Below, piece by piece: positions 45,769 to 54,928 of a DNA stretch of 64,000 nucleotides (positions are counted from its first letter, which is position 1; each line of letters begins with the position of its first letter). The notes beneath the pieces were generated by a model. It was not told where the DNA came from. It searched no databases and saw only the letters and a program-made list of their open reading frames with translations. Location: contig JBOEGN010000032.1 of NCBI GenBank assembly GCA_050633445.1, positions 30,943 through 94,942 of the forward strand. Reading direction: 5' to 3'. The position numbers and the translations under genes are program-made. Source of the DNA: Thalassobius sp050633445. GTDB taxonomy: Bacteria > Pseudomonadota > Alphaproteobacteria > Rhodobacterales > Rhodobacteraceae.

Positions 45769-46731
45769 TTGGGTTTCAAAGTATTGGCAGTCATTGCCCT
45801 TTTGATTATCGCGCTGCATGGGTACACCCTGCAGCGCGCCGCAAAGCATGAAAAACGCGCAATGGCCTCGCATCCGCCGGAGGGGCAGATCGTGATGGTA
45901 GACGGGCATCGTGTACATGCGGTGGTATTGACGCCCGAAAACCCGAGCGCGGATGTGGTACTGATCCACGGGGCCTCGGGGAATACACGCGACTTTACCC
46001 ATGATCTGGCGCATCAGCTGGCGCAAACCTACCGTGTGATCGTATTTGACCGGCCGGGGCTGGGCTATACCGACCGGATCAATCGCGCCGGCGCTACGTT
46101 ACCGCAGCAGGCGCAGCTGTTGTCACAGGCCGCAGTCCAGCTGGGAGCCGAGAAACCAATCGTTCTGGGGCAATCCTATGGCGGTGCGGTCGCGCTGGCC
46201 TGGGCGGTTTATCAACCCGACCGGCTGTCTTCTTTGGTTCTGCTGGCCGCTGCGTCCCAGACATGGGAAACCGGGCTTAGCACCTATTACACGCTCCTTT
46301 CGCATCCCTGGATCGGGCCGTTAGTGATCCCCTATCTGACGGCCTATGTGCATGATGAACGGGTCACGCACGAACTGAACGCCATCTTCTCGCCTCAGCA
46401 ACCGCCTGCGGGCTATGACGAGCATATCGGAGCAGGTCTGACACTGCGGCGCAACAGCCTGCGGGCCAATGCCTTGCAGCGCGCCAATCTGAAAGAGGAA
46501 ATTCGTGACATGATCCCCGAATATAACCGGATCATCGTTCCCACGGAAATCTTGCATGGCGACGCGGACATGACCGTTGGGCTGCACATCCACTCAGGCC
46601 CCTTGTCCGGGCAGATCCACCAGGCGCAGCTGACCGTATTGCCGGGCATTGGCCACATGCCGCAGCACAGCTCCAAACCGCAGGTTATTGCAGCGGTTCA
46701 TCGCGCTGCCGCGCGTGCTGGATTGAACTAA
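45769..46731 (+). CDS. Membrane-anchored alpha/beta hydrolase
   Basis: About 320 residues. An N-terminal hydrophobic helix (VLAVIALLIIALHGY) anchors it to the membrane. Alpha/beta-hydrolase core: oxyanion region VVLIHGASGNTRDF, nucleophile elbow VLGQSYGGAVAL (Ser) and a late His in PGIGHMPQHS. I use the TTG at 45769, which has AGGA upstream, though a TTG at 45748 inside metA's end is also possible. Three bases after metA. Substrate unknown. Confidence 0.82.
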   Translation: MGFKVLAVIALLIIALHGYTLQRAAKHEKRAMASHPPEGQIVMVDGHRVHAVVLTPENPSADVVLIHGASGNTRDFTHDLAHQLAQTYRVIVFDRPGLGYTDRINRAGATLPQQAQLLSQAAVQLGAEKPIVLGQSYGGAVALAWAVYQPDRLSSLVLLAAASQTWETGLSTYYTLLSHPWIGPLVIPYLTAYVHDERVTHELNAIFSPQQPPAGYDEHIGAGLTLRRNSLRANALQRANLKEEIRDMIPEYNRIIVPTEILHGDADMTVGLHIHSGPLSGQIHQAQLTVLPGIGHMPQHSSKPQVIAAVHRAAARAGLN

Positions 46732-46775
46732 GTGCCCGCAACCGCCATATTGTTTTAAAACAAGTGGAGAGGCCC

Positions 46776-47645
46776 ATGGAGCTGCCCTTTGATGGCGCGA
46801 TCAGTGCATTTTACAACGATGATGCCCCCGAAGACGTGCGCAACACGATTAAGCGCGCCGAAAAAGGGGACATTCTGACCCCCAGCTACCCTCATTCCGA
46901 AAAGTTGGCGCGCAAGCCCTATGAAAAGGACATGGAGAAGCTGCAAATCGAACTGGTCAAGCTGCAACGCTGGGCCAAATCGACAGGCCAGCGCATCGCC
47001 ATCGTCTTTGAGGGGCGCGACGCCGCTGGCAAGGGGGGCACGATCAAACGCTTCCGCGAGAACCTCAATCCGCGTGGCGCGCGCGTTGTTGCACTGTCCA
47101 AACCCTCGGACACCGAACAGACGCAATGGTATTTCCAGCGCTACATTGATCATTTGCCCGCCGGCGGAGAGATCGTGTTTTTTGATCGCAGCTGGTACAA
47201 TCGCGGCGTGGTCGAACATGTCTTTGGGTTTTGCGAGAATGAGCAACGCGAGCATTTCTTTACCCAGGTGACGGATTTCGAACGGATGCTGGTCGACGAA
47301 GGTATCCTGCTGTTCAAATTCTGGCTGAACGTCGGTCAGGCCGAACAGCTGAAACGGTTTCTGGATCGGGAAAGCGACCCCCTGAAACAATGGAAGCTAA
47401 GCTGGATCGACGTCGAGGGTCTAAAGAAATGGGACGCCTACAGTGATGCCATCACCGAAACCCTGCGCCGCAGCCATACTGATCGGGCACCGTGGACGGT
47501 AATCCGCTCGGACGACAAGAAACGCGCCCGGATCAACGCCATTCGTCATGTGCTGCACGCGGTGGACTATGACCGCAAGGACGCTAAGGCCATCGGCGCT
47601 TTGGATGACCAGATTTGCGGCGCACCGGACATCTGGGATGCCTAA
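46776..47645 (+). CDS. ppk2: Polyphosphate kinase 2
   Basis: 289 residues. Uses polyphosphate to phosphorylate nucleotides (direction and nucleotide depend on PPK2 class). Walker A in FEGRDAAGKGGTIKRF and Walker B in FDRSWYNRGVVEHVFGF, plus lid motif SDPLKQWKLSWID. One PPK2 domain only, as in class I. GGAG lies five to six bases before the ATG at 46776. It overlaps the TetR gene by eight bases, implying co-transcription. Confidence 0.94.
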   Translation: MELPFDGAISAFYNDDAPEDVRNTIKRAEKGDILTPSYPHSEKLARKPYEKDMEKLQIELVKLQRWAKSTGQRIAIVFEGRDAAGKGGTIKRFRENLNPRGARVVALSKPSDTEQTQWYFQRYIDHLPAGGEIVFFDRSWYNRGVVEHVFGFCENEQREHFFTQVTDFERMLVDEGILLFKFWLNVGQAEQLKRFLDRESDPLKQWKLSWIDVEGLKKWDAYSDAITETLRRSHTDRAPWTVIRSDDKKRARINAIRHVLHAVDYDRKDAKAIGALDDQICGAPDIWDA

Positions 47646-48258
47646 AAAGCGCGGATATCATCACGGCAACCTGCGCCAGGCTCTGGTCGAGGCAGCGCTA
47701 AAGCTGATCGAGGAAAAGGGGCCGACAGGCTTTACCCTGTCCGAGGCGGCCAAGCAGGCTGGCGTAACCCCTGCCGCAGTGTATCGTCATTTCGAAGGGC
47801 GCGAAGACCTGATCGCCGAAGCCGCGCGACAGGGCTACGAGATCTTTGGCGACGTGATGCAATTCGCTTATGAAAGCGGCCAACCCTCGGCGCTGGCCGC
47901 CTTCGAGGCGACTGGCCGCGCCTATTTGGCCTTCGCGCGCAAATATCCGGGTCACTACATCGCCATGTTCGAATCGGGAATCTCGGTTAACCGCTCTCCC
48001 GAGCTTGCTGCTGTTGCAGAAAAAGCACGGGGAGTGCTGGAAAAGGCAGCAGAGGAGTTGTCCGAAAACATCCCCCCGGAAAAGAGACCTCCTGCAAGTA
48101 TGTTTTCCGCACATATCTGGGCCATGAGCCACGGTGTCGTCGAGCTTTTCGCCCGCAATTCGCCCGGAACGCAGTCACCTTTCCCTCCAGAAGATCTACT
48201 TGAAACCGGAATTGGGGTGTATTTGCGGGGTCTGGGACTCATCTCGCCTGACAAATAG
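47638..48258 (+). CDS. TetR-family transcriptional regulator
   Basis: 206 residues. N-terminal TetR HTH (FTLSEAAKQAGVTPAAVYRHF) after RGYHHGNLRQALVEAAL; C-terminal ligand domain has the WHG-type signature (MFSAHIWAMSHGVVELF). It begins within the ppk2 end (ATG at 47638, eight-base overlap), so it may be autoregulated with ppk2 or act elsewhere. Ligand unknown. Confidence 0.9.
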   Translation: MPKKRGYHHGNLRQALVEAALKLIEEKGPTGFTLSEAAKQAGVTPAAVYRHFEGREDLIAEAARQGYEIFGDVMQFAYESGQPSALAAFEATGRAYLAFARKYPGHYIAMFESGISVNRSPELAAVAEKARGVLEKAAEELSENIPPEKRPPASMFSAHIWAMSHGVVELFARNSPGTQSPFPPEDLLETGIGVYLRGLGLISPDK

Positions 48259-48499
48259 GCAGGTTTTTGGGGGGTATGGGTGCGCAATAAGCACATCACA
48301 AAACCTTCATATTTGAAGCCAAAATCATCGTTTACTTTTTTTGCACTGCAGCGTTAAACCTTGCCTCGACGACTGGGCGGGCGGCGCTCTGAACTTCACT
48401 CCAATGCGGTTCAGGTCAACTCCCTCCAAACACCGAAATCCGGCAACGGATAAGGCAACAGTCGGGCATGAAACCAAATACGTTATGAAGGGACATCGT

Positions 48500-49138
48500 A
48501 TGTTCACGCAAAAAACTCTGGCAGCTGCTGCTGCAATCGCCCTGCTGCCCGTCGGCGCATTCGCAGGTGAATTCTCGGCCACCGCTGGCTTCGAAGCTTC
48601 GGTTGATTTTGACAGCGATTTCAATCAGTCCGGCGACGCCGTTGAGTTCAGCCTGGGTGGCGAATTCGAAGAAGGTGGTTTCTCGGCCGCTCTGGGTCTG
48701 ACCTACGACAGCTCGGCTGCTGGCTCGGACGAAGTTGAAACCGAACTGTCGATCGCTTACGGCGGCGACATCACCGAGAAAGCTGGCTACGAAGTCTCGC
48801 TGACCTCGACTTGGCTGAACGACTCCGGCTACGACACCACCGAAGCCGAGCTGGGCCTGTCCTATGCATTCTCGGATATGGCTGAAGGTTCGTACACCTA
48901 CACCTATGACCTGGAAACCGAAGCCGACGAGCACGAAGTTGCTGTTGAGTTCACCGTTGGTGACTGGACCATCGAGCCCGTTCTGGCCACCGACGGCACC
49001 ACCGATTCCTACGAGCTGAACTTCGGCTACGAGTTCGACAGCGGTGTCACCATGGGCGTCGAATTCTCGGACGACTCGGCTGGCAACAACCTGGCCACCT
49101 CGCTGATCTTCGGCTACGAAATCGACCTGCTGGGCTAA
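48500..49138 (+). CDS. Outer-membrane beta-barrel (porin-like) protein
   Basis: 212 residues with a signal peptide (MFTQKTLAAAAAIALLPVGAFA, cleavage likely after AFA). The mature part has alternating beta strands, many Asp/Glu and aromatic ends (FSATAGFEAS, YEVSLTSTWLND, YTYTYDLETE) and ends in IDLLG. The composition is acidic. Codon use is strongly biased (e.g. CTG, TCG, GGC), suggesting high expression. Start ATG at 48500 has AAGGGA upstream. A 240-base leader region (48259-48499) precedes it with no gene that I see, so a long 5' UTR is possible. Not an ordinary 16-strand porin: shorter. Confidence 0.8.
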   Translation: MFTQKTLAAAAAIALLPVGAFAGEFSATAGFEASVDFDSDFNQSGDAVEFSLGGEFEEGGFSAALGLTYDSSAAGSDEVETELSIAYGGDITEKAGYEVSLTSTWLNDSGYDTTEAELGLSYAFSDMAEGSYTYTYDLETEADEHEVAVEFTVGDWTIEPVLATDGTTDSYELNFGYEFDSGVTMGVEFSDDSAGNNLATSLIFGYEIDLLG

Positions 49139-49178
49139 TTTCTTACCAAACCGCGTACTCCAATCGCGCGGTAAGACT

Positions 49179-49209
49179 AAAGGCGGACTCCCTCGGGTCC
49201 GCCTTTTTT
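49179..49209 (+). terminator. Intrinsic terminator of the beta-barrel gene
   Basis: Ten-base stem AAAGGCGGAC / GTCCGCCTTT with an eight-base loop, then T run; 40 bases after the stop. Confidence 0.93.
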
Positions 49210-49252
49210 GTTGTCTGTATGCGGCCCACCCCATCAGCCCCAAGCTGCGCAC

Positions 49253-49285
49253 AAAGAAAAAGGCCACCCAATCGGGTGGCCTTTT
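49253..49285. terminator. Terminator of rpsI (two-way hairpin)
   Basis: AAAAGGCCACCC / GGGTGGCCTTTT with four-base loop AATC, 28 bases from the rpsI stop; on the minus strand it ends in TTTTTCTTT. The mirror-image tail lets it work on the plus strand too. Confidence 0.88.
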
Positions 49286-49312
49286 CCGTAAGCTTTGGAT
49301 GGAAGCGAAAGA

Positions 49313-49763
49313 TTAACGCTTCGAGAACTGGAACGAACGACGCGCTTTGCGCTTACCGTATTTCTTACNNNNNNNNNNNNNNNNNNNNNNNNNNNNNNNN
49401 NNNNNNNNNNNNNNNNNNNNNNNNNNNNNNNNNNNNNNNNNNNNNNNNNNNNNNNAGACCGCCGCCTTTGACGGTGGCGACAACGTCGAACTGATCCTCG
49501 ACACCAGCCACACCAAAGGGCTGACGCACGATCAGCTGCAGCACGGGGCGCGCGAAATAGGCGTTCATTTCTTTGCCGTTCACCGAGATCTTGCCCGAAC
49601 CCGGTTTGATCCAGACACGGGCGACAGCGTCTTTACGCTTGCCAGTGGCATAGGAACGACCCAGCTCGTCACGAACGGGCTCGCGGGGGGCTTCGACTTC
49701 GACGACGGCTTCAACACCGGCAACGGCGCTCAGCTCTTCAAGCGAATTGATTTGATCAGCCAT
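49313..49763 (-). CDS. rpsI: 30S ribosomal protein S9 (interrupted by an assembly gap)
   Basis: N-terminal half (MADQINSLEELSA ... GKRKDAVARVWIKPGSGKISVNGKEM) and C-terminal end (KKYGKRKARRSFQFSKR) are clear. An N run (49369-49455) hides the middle, and the frames on either side do not match, so the real gap must be longer: about 43 codons are missing where 29 are represented. Downstream partner of rplM, three bases apart, the conserved pair. Cytoplasmic, small subunit. Confidence 0.95.
49369..49455. other. Assembly gap in rpsI (87 N)
   Basis: Run of N. Length disagrees with the protein region it must cover (about 129 bases). Confidence 0.95.
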
Positions 49764-49766
49764 TTA

Positions 49767-50228
49767 TCAGCTCCGGGTGTTCTTGGAGTTCATGGACTTA
49801 ACGTCCAGAACTTCGGGGTTCTGCGCTTCGTGCGGATGCTCGGCGCCTGCGTAGACACGCAGGTTGGTCATCACTTTACGCGACAGGCGGTTGCCCGGCA
49901 GCATACGCTTCACGGCGGCGGTGACCACGCGCTCGGGGTATTTGCCTTCCAGGATCTGACCTGCGGTGCGCTGCTTGATGCCGCCCGGGTGGCCAGTGTG
50001 CCAGTAGTAGGTTTTGTCAGCACGCTTTTTGCCAGTCAGCTGGATCTTGTCAGCGTTGATGACAATCACGTTGTCGCCCATGTCCATGTGAGGAGTGAAC
50101 GACGGTTTATGCTTGCCACGCAGACGCATGGCGACAATCGATGCCAAGCGGCCCAGCACCACGCCTTCGGCGTCGATGATGATCCACTTTTTCTCGATGT
50201 CTGCCGGATTAGCAGAGAAGGTTTTCAT
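49767..50228 (-). CDS. rplM: 50S ribosomal protein L13
   Basis: 153 residues. Start MKTFSANPADIEKKW, then VVLGRLASIVAMRLRGKHKP and the rRNA-binding central part (YYWHTGHPGGIKQRTA) and MLPGNRLSRKVMTNLRVY are standard L13. First gene of rplM-rpsI; 170 bases of non-coding DNA (50229-50398) separate it from the next gene and likely hold its promoter. Confidence 0.97.
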   Translation of the reverse strand: MKTFSANPADIEKKWIIIDAEGVVLGRLASIVAMRLRGKHKPSFTPHMDMGDNVIVINADKIQLTGKKRADKTYYWHTGHPGGIKQRTAGQILEGKYPERVVTAAVKRMLPGNRLSRKVMTNLRVYAGAEHPHEAQNPEVLDVKSMNSKNTRS

Positions 50229-50398
50229 CGCGGGATTACCCTTGTTCAGTTGCGGAAACGGGCAAGAGGCCCCTATCCAAATTCGATTGCGCGGTTATAT
50301 AGGGCCTGACTTCACAGTCAAGGCGCGCAAAGTCGAATTATCTATTAGTTTTCAGTGTGTTAGAAAATAGGTATCAAAATACCCCATATTTTCACGCC

Positions 50399-51775
50399 TC
50401 AAACAGTGAATTCCTCGCGCGGGTTGTCCAGCAGTTGCCGCACCTGCACGATTCCCGCCTCGTATCGCGCGATATCCACCTGTCCGTTCACCGCGATCCG
50501 CACCGCATGAGGCGCGCGGGCATGGCGCAAGACAAACTCCTCGGCGCTTTTGAGGATCACGCCCTGTGCTTCGGCGGCACGCATGAAACTGGCAGTGCGC
50601 CACCCTTCGGGCAGCTGCACCCACAAAAAGGGCACGTCCTCTTTCCAGGTGACATTATGCCCGCCCAGATGATTGATCGTCTGACGCAACAGCTCGTTCA
50701 CACGAGCGCGGGATTTTGCGGCCACACTGCGCAATCTGGGGTCAGACATAAAGGACAGCGTCACCTCGGACAGCGGACGCGACAGACCAAAGAAGGCATA
50801 GGCAGCGGTGCGCGCCAGTTCCTGCACGCGTTCGCGCGGCGCCACGACATACCCGATGCGCAAGGCCGGAGTTAGCGCTTTGGACAATGAGGACACGTAC
50901 CAGCCCAGCCCCGGCACCAGCGAGTGATAACTTTCGGCCAAATGCGGCCCAATGACATAGCAATCATCATCCAGAATGTTCAGCCCCAGACGCGCGGCCA
51001 TGGTCGCGATCTCGTGACGGCGGCGACGCGAAGTTGCGCTGACGGTCGGGTTATTCACCTCGGACGACGTGCAGAACAGCTGCACCCCCTCCTCACGTAC
51101 GGCGTGTTCCAGCGCCGAGACGATGGGCCCCTCTGAGTCACTGGGAATCCCCACCACGCGCGCGCGGTTCAGCTCGGCCGCGCGGCGAAAACCGGGATAG
51201 GTCAGGTTCTCGACTGCAATCGCGGGGCTTGGCCCGCGCAGCACCGTTTGCATGACCAGCATCAGCGCGTTCTGCGCCCCATGAGCCAGCACCACATCCT
51301 CGGCCGTGAAATTCCCAATGGGCAAATCATCCATCCAACGGCGCAACGCCCGGCGCAGCGGCAAATCCATCGTACGATCCGGGTAGTTCAGGAATTCCTG
51401 CGCTGGCATCGTGTCGGCCGTGGCACGCATGGCATCCCGCAACAGCTCGCTTTGACCGACATCTGGCAACAGCGGGCTGCGCAGGTTCAGAACTTTGGGC
51501 CAGGCCACCGAGTCATCCACTTTGGTCGTTGCTTCGGCCACGAAAGTGCCGCGTCCGACGCCCGCCTGCAAAACCCCCTCGTCCGTTAGCAACGTATAGG
51601 CCCGCGCCACCGTCCCCGGTGTGATCGACAGCTGATACGCCAATTCCCGCACCGGAGGCAGCTTGGCCCCGCTGGACAACGTGCCCCCAGCCACAGCCCC
51701 GCGAATCTCGTCCGCCAGCGCTTTGTATTTAGAACGGCCAGCATTGCTTAGGTCCGGGACCCAATTTGTACCCAT
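50399..51775 (-). CDS. MocR-type regulator (GntR HTH plus aminotransferase domain)
   Basis: 458 residues. N-terminal GntR winged HTH (SGAKLPPVRELAYQLSITPG) followed by a class I aminotransferase-like domain with the PLP lysine K299 (SSLSKALTPALRIGYV). MocR regulators use PLP to sense an amino-type ligand. Divergent from DUF1127; three TTGTAT half-sites lie between (51797-51859), likely its operator. The domain that normally binds substrate is complete. Target pathway unknown. Confidence 0.92.
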   Translation of the reverse strand: MGTNWVPDLSNAGRSKYKALADEIRGAVAGGTLSSGAKLPPVRELAYQLSITPGTVARAYTLLTDEGVLQAGVGRGTFVAEATTKVDDSVAWPKVLNLRSPLLPDVGQSELLRDAMRATADTMPAQEFLNYPDRTMDLPLRRALRRWMDDLPIGNFTAEDVVLAHGAQNALMLVMQTVLRGPSPAIAVENLTYPGFRRAAELNRARVVGIPSDSEGPIVSALEHAVREEGVQLFCTSSEVNNPTVSATSRRRRHEIATMAARLGLNILDDDCYVIGPHLAESYHSLVPGLGWYVSSLSKALTPALRIGYVVAPRERVQELARTAAYAFFGLSRPLSEVTLSFMSDPRLRSVAAKSRARVNELLRQTINHLGGHNVTWKEDVPFLWVQLPEGWRTASFMRAAEAQGVILKSAEEFVLRHARAPHAVRIAVNGQVDIARYEAGIVQVRQLLDNPREEFTV

Positions 51776-51796
51776 AACAATGTTTTCCTAGACGGT

Positions 51797-51859
51797 TTGT
51801 ATTGAAAAATTGTATCACTCAACCTGTAGCAATTTCGCTATTTTGTGTCAATACAATTG
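51797..51859. promoter_or_regulatory. Probable MocR operator (TTGTAT repeats)
   Basis: TTGTAT at 51797-51802 and 51810-51815 (direct, 13 bases apart) and the inverted ATACAA at 51851-51856 inside CAATACAATTG. Lies between the divergent MocR and DUF1127 genes. MocR proteins bind repeated half-sites of such type; the assignment is inferred. Confidence 0.55.
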
Positions 51860-51872
51860 AAGGATTTGTCCC

Positions 51873-52106
51873 ATGTCACAGCAACACGCATTGCTGGCCG
51901 CAAACGTCATCAACTACGATCTTGGCTATCCGGCGCCGATCGTCGCCCGTTGGGCAATGGCATTCGCGGTAACTGTGACCAAGTGGGACAGCCGACATCG
52001 CACCCGAAAGGCGTTGCGCCAGCTGACAGATGCTCAGCTGATGGACATCGGCATCAAACGTGACGTGGCTTATACGGAGGCCCGTCGCCCATTCTGGCGC
52101 GCGTAA
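51873..52106 (+). CDS. DUF1127 small protein
   Basis: 77 residues. The C-terminal DUF1127 region (RTRKALRQLTDAQLMDIGIKRD, about residues 44-66) is highly basic and RNA-binding in characterised Rhodobacter homologs (CcaF1-type); the N-terminal part (YDLGYPAPIVARWAMAFAV) is a predicted amphipathic helix. GAAGGA lies before the ATG. Divergent to MocR and probably under its control. A strong terminator follows. Role in stress regulation is plausible by family only. Confidence 0.85.
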   Translation: MSQQHALLAANVINYDLGYPAPIVARWAMAFAVTVTKWDSRHRTRKALRQLTDAQLMDIGIKRDVAYTEARRPFWRA

Positions 52107-52132
52107 CGACCCCGTCCGCGTTGGAATGTACT

Positions 52133-52160
52133 TGGCCGGGGCGCGTCCCCGGCCATTTTT
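52133..52160 (+). terminator. Intrinsic terminator of the DUF1127 gene
   Basis: Nine-base stem TGGCCGGGG / CCCCGGCCA with loop CGCGT, then TTTTT. 27 bases after the stop. Confidence 0.92.
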
Positions 52161-52162
52161 CT

Positions 52163-52582
52163 TTATTTCGGCGGAATGGAATACGTCATCGAGGCCCGTG
52201 CGACCGGTGCCTCTTGACCCTCGGAGCGGATCAACACGTCGCCCACTGCCAAAACACGCCCTAATTTCAACAGGGTACACTCGCAGATCAGATCCACACC
52301 CGCTTCGGGCTTGCGCATAAAGTCCATCGAGCAATTCGTGGTCACAGCCAGCGCTTGCGGCCCGATCATCGCCAGAATTGCCAAATAGATCGAGACATCC
52401 GCCAGCGCAAACATACTTGGGCCGGACACGGTGCCTCCGGGCCGCAAATGCTGTTCTGCGACCCGCAAACGAATGCGCGCGCCCATCTCGCGGACCTCTT
52501 CGATCTCGAATTGTTTGCTTACTTGCGGGAATTGCTGCTCCATGAACTGGGTCAATTCCGCTGCGGACATTTTTGCCGGCAT
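52163..52582 (-). CDS. PaaI-type hotdog thioesterase
   Basis: 139 residues. Single hotdog domain; PGGTVSGPSMFALADVSIYLAIL is the typical helix with the Asp/Glu catalytic segment. Hydrolyses acyl-CoA, substrate unclear. The ATG at 52582 has GGAGGGAA upstream. Divergent from the enoyl-CoA hydratase 57 bases away, suggesting a shared fatty-acid or aromatic-acid context. Confidence 0.85.
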   Translation of the reverse strand: MPAKMSAAELTQFMEQQFPQVSKQFEIEEVREMGARIRLRVAEQHLRPGGTVSGPSMFALADVSIYLAILAMIGPQALAVTTNCSMDFMRKPEAGVDLICECTLLKLGRVLAVGDVLIRSEGQEAPVARASMTYSIPPK

Positions 52583-52639
52583 CACTTCCCTCCCTCTCCT
52601 GTTGCTCCTAGACTTGCCGCGAATGGCGAGGAGAACAAG

Positions 52640-53425
52640 ATGGCATTGCTAGAACGTAACGACACAGGCGCTGTGGCCCACCTGACGCTGAACAGCCCAG
52701 AAAAGCTGAACGCGCTCAGCGATGGCATGTTGGCCGCCCTGCAAGACGAGTTTGACCGGCTGAGCACCGACAGTTCGATCCGTGCGGTGATCCTGTCGGG
52801 CGCGGGCAAGGTGTTCTGTGCTGGCCACGACCTGAAAGAGATGACCGCCGGGCGCCAGGCCGAGGATGGCGGCAAGGCCTATTTCAAGGATCTGTTTGAC
52901 CGTTGCGCGCGGATGATGACAACGATTCAGAAGATGCCTCAGCCGGTAATCGCGCAGATCCACGGGATCGCCACGGCTGCGGGTTGTCAGCTTGTGGCCT
53001 CTTGCGACATGGCCGTTGCGGCCGAGGGTACGAAATTCGGCGTGAACGGCGTGAATATCGGACTGTTCTGCTCGACCCCGATGGTCGCCCTGTCACGCAA
53101 CATTCCGCGCAAACAGGCGTTCGAAATGCTGTCCACTGGCCAGTTCATCCCCGCCGACCGCGCCGAAAGCCTGGGCCTGATCAACAAGGTCGTTTCCCAT
53201 GATCAACTCGAGGCCGAGGCCCAAAAACTGGCCGAGCTTGTGGCTGGCAAACTGGGGGCTGCGGTGAAAATCGGCAAAGAGGCGTTCTATAACCAGATCC
53301 AAATGCCGCTGGATCAGGCCTATGCCTATACCGGAGACGTGATGGTCGAGAACATGCTCTATCGTGATACAGCCGAGGGCATCGCGGCGTTTCTGGAAAA
53401 ACGCGACCCGGATTGGCAGCAATAG
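52640..53425 (+). CDS. Enoyl-CoA hydratase/isomerase
   Basis: 261 residues. Crotonase fold with oxyanion-hole motifs AGKVFCAGHDLKEM and IHGIATAAGCQLVASCDMAVA; GLFCSTPMVALSRNI follows. In the catalytic region the usual glutamate (E144) position reads NIGLFCST, which differs from classical hydratases, so hydratase versus isomerase/other crotonase activity is open. AGGAG lies seven bases before the ATG. Confidence 0.85.
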   Translation: MALLERNDTGAVAHLTLNSPEKLNALSDGMLAALQDEFDRLSTDSSIRAVILSGAGKVFCAGHDLKEMTAGRQAEDGGKAYFKDLFDRCARMMTTIQKMPQPVIAQIHGIATAAGCQLVASCDMAVAAEGTKFGVNGVNIGLFCSTPMVALSRNIPRKQAFEMLSTGQFIPADRAESLGLINKVVSHDQLEAEAQKLAELVAGKLGAAVKIGKEAFYNQIQMPLDQAYAYTGDVMVENMLYRDTAEGIAAFLEKRDPDWQQ

Positions 53426-53579
53426 GGCAGTTTCGCCGCAAAACGGACACTCAGGGCGGGAATCCTCCGGGATTTTCGCTAAAATCTGCCGGTTGTTTCC
53501 AATTCGTGCATTATTCTTTTCTAACTTGCCACTATTCTGCCCCAAATTCATTCGGTATAGAAAGGGTATAGAGGCTTTG

Positions 53580-54887
53580 ATGAACCTCTTGATCATGCGA
53601 GTGTGGGTCACCCTTGGTGTACTGTCTCTCTCGGCCGTGCTTGCTCAGTCGGCCGATCTGCCAAAAGCGGTGACCCACTCGACCTTCCCTGATACCGATA
53701 TGACGCTGGTGCTGTTGGGCCGCGATCTGTTCTATGACCCGATCCTGTCGGGCAACCAGAACATCTCTTGTGCCACCTGCCATCATCCGCGCTTTGGCAC
53801 CTCAGACGGAGTCAGCCTGTCGATTGGCGAGGGCGGTGCCGGTCTGGGGCCGGATCGGACCATCATCGCCGGACAAGAGCCAGACGCCCGCATCCCGCGC
53901 AACGCCCCTGCCCTGTGGAACCTGGGGGCTTATGAGTTCACGACCATGTTTCATGATGGCAGGGTGGAACTGGATGACAATTCCTTGTTTGGTCTGCGGA
54001 TGCCAAAGGATCGTCCGCTCGAGCGTGGACTGGCCTCGCCCTTGGCCGCGCAGGTGATGTTGCCCCCTTTGTCTGCCGATGAAATGGCCGGTCAGCGCGG
54101 TGAAAACCCCGTGGCGGATGCCGTCGCCCGCGAGGATGCCGCAGGGGCTTGGGCCATCCTGGCGCAACGCGTCAATGACATGCCTGCCTACCGCACCCAA
54201 TTCACCCGCGTGATCGGCGACGCGCCTGTGCATTTCACCGATATCGCCACCGCTCTGGCAGAGTTCATCACCTTTGAATTTCAGGCGATCAACGCGCCGT
54301 TTGATGCCTATCTGCAAGGCGATAACTCAGCCATGACCCCGCCCCAACTGCACGGGATGGAGCTGTTTTATGACAAAGCGCATTGCGCCTCCTGCCATTC
54401 AGGGCCCTTTCAGACTGATCACGGGTTTCACGCCATCGCCATGCCCCAGCTTGGTCCCGGCAAAGAGCCTGGGGACTATGCTGACCTTGGCCGTCAGATG
54501 GTTACCGGGGATGATGCGGACCGGTACAGGTTCCGCACGCCCTCGTTGCGGAACGTCGCCACCACGGCGCCTTATGGCCATGCTGGGGCCTTTGTCGATT
54601 TGCGCAGCGTGGTGCAGCACCACGTCACGCCGGTGCAATCGCTGATGACCTATGATCGTAGTCAGGCCATCCTGCACGACTATTCGTTCACCGACTGGCA
54701 GGCCCTTGATGATCAGGACGAACTGATCGAAATCGCCGCCGGAAGCGAACTGCCCCGACTCCCCCTGACCCCTGCCGAGATTGACGACCTCGTCGCCTTT
54801 TTGAACGCGCTGACCGACCCGGTTTCACTCGATGGGCGGCTTGGAATCCCTGACGCTGTCCCCTCGGGCCTGCCGATTGATCGCTGA
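53580..54887 (+). CDS. Di-haem cytochrome c peroxidase family protein
   Basis: 435 residues. N-terminal signal peptide (MNLLIMRVWVTLGVLSLSAVLAQS) sends it to the periplasm. Two haem c sites: C64-A-T-C67-H68 and C269-A-S-C272-H. Reduces H2O2 (CCP) or, for MauG-like members, drives oxidative maturation; partner not seen. Start ATG at 53580 has GAGG five bases upstream. The upstream 154 bases (53426-53579) are AT-rich with a weak AATCC/GGATT hairpin. No electron donor gene is adjacent. Confidence 0.9.
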   Translation: MNLLIMRVWVTLGVLSLSAVLAQSADLPKAVTHSTFPDTDMTLVLLGRDLFYDPILSGNQNISCATCHHPRFGTSDGVSLSIGEGGAGLGPDRTIIAGQEPDARIPRNAPALWNLGAYEFTTMFHDGRVELDDNSLFGLRMPKDRPLERGLASPLAAQVMLPPLSADEMAGQRGENPVADAVAREDAAGAWAILAQRVNDMPAYRTQFTRVIGDAPVHFTDIATALAEFITFEFQAINAPFDAYLQGDNSAMTPPQLHGMELFYDKAHCASCHSGPFQTDHGFHAIAMPQLGPGKEPGDYADLGRQMVTGDDADRYRFRTPSLRNVATTAPYGHAGAFVDLRSVVQHHVTPVQSLMTYDRSQAILHDYSFTDWQALDDQDELIEIAAGSELPRLPLTPAEIDDLVAFLNALTDPVSLDGRLGIPDAVPSGLPIDR

Positions 54888-54928
54888 CAGGGCTTTTCAA
54901 ACGCGCTCGCCTGCCCTACATCGCGGCC

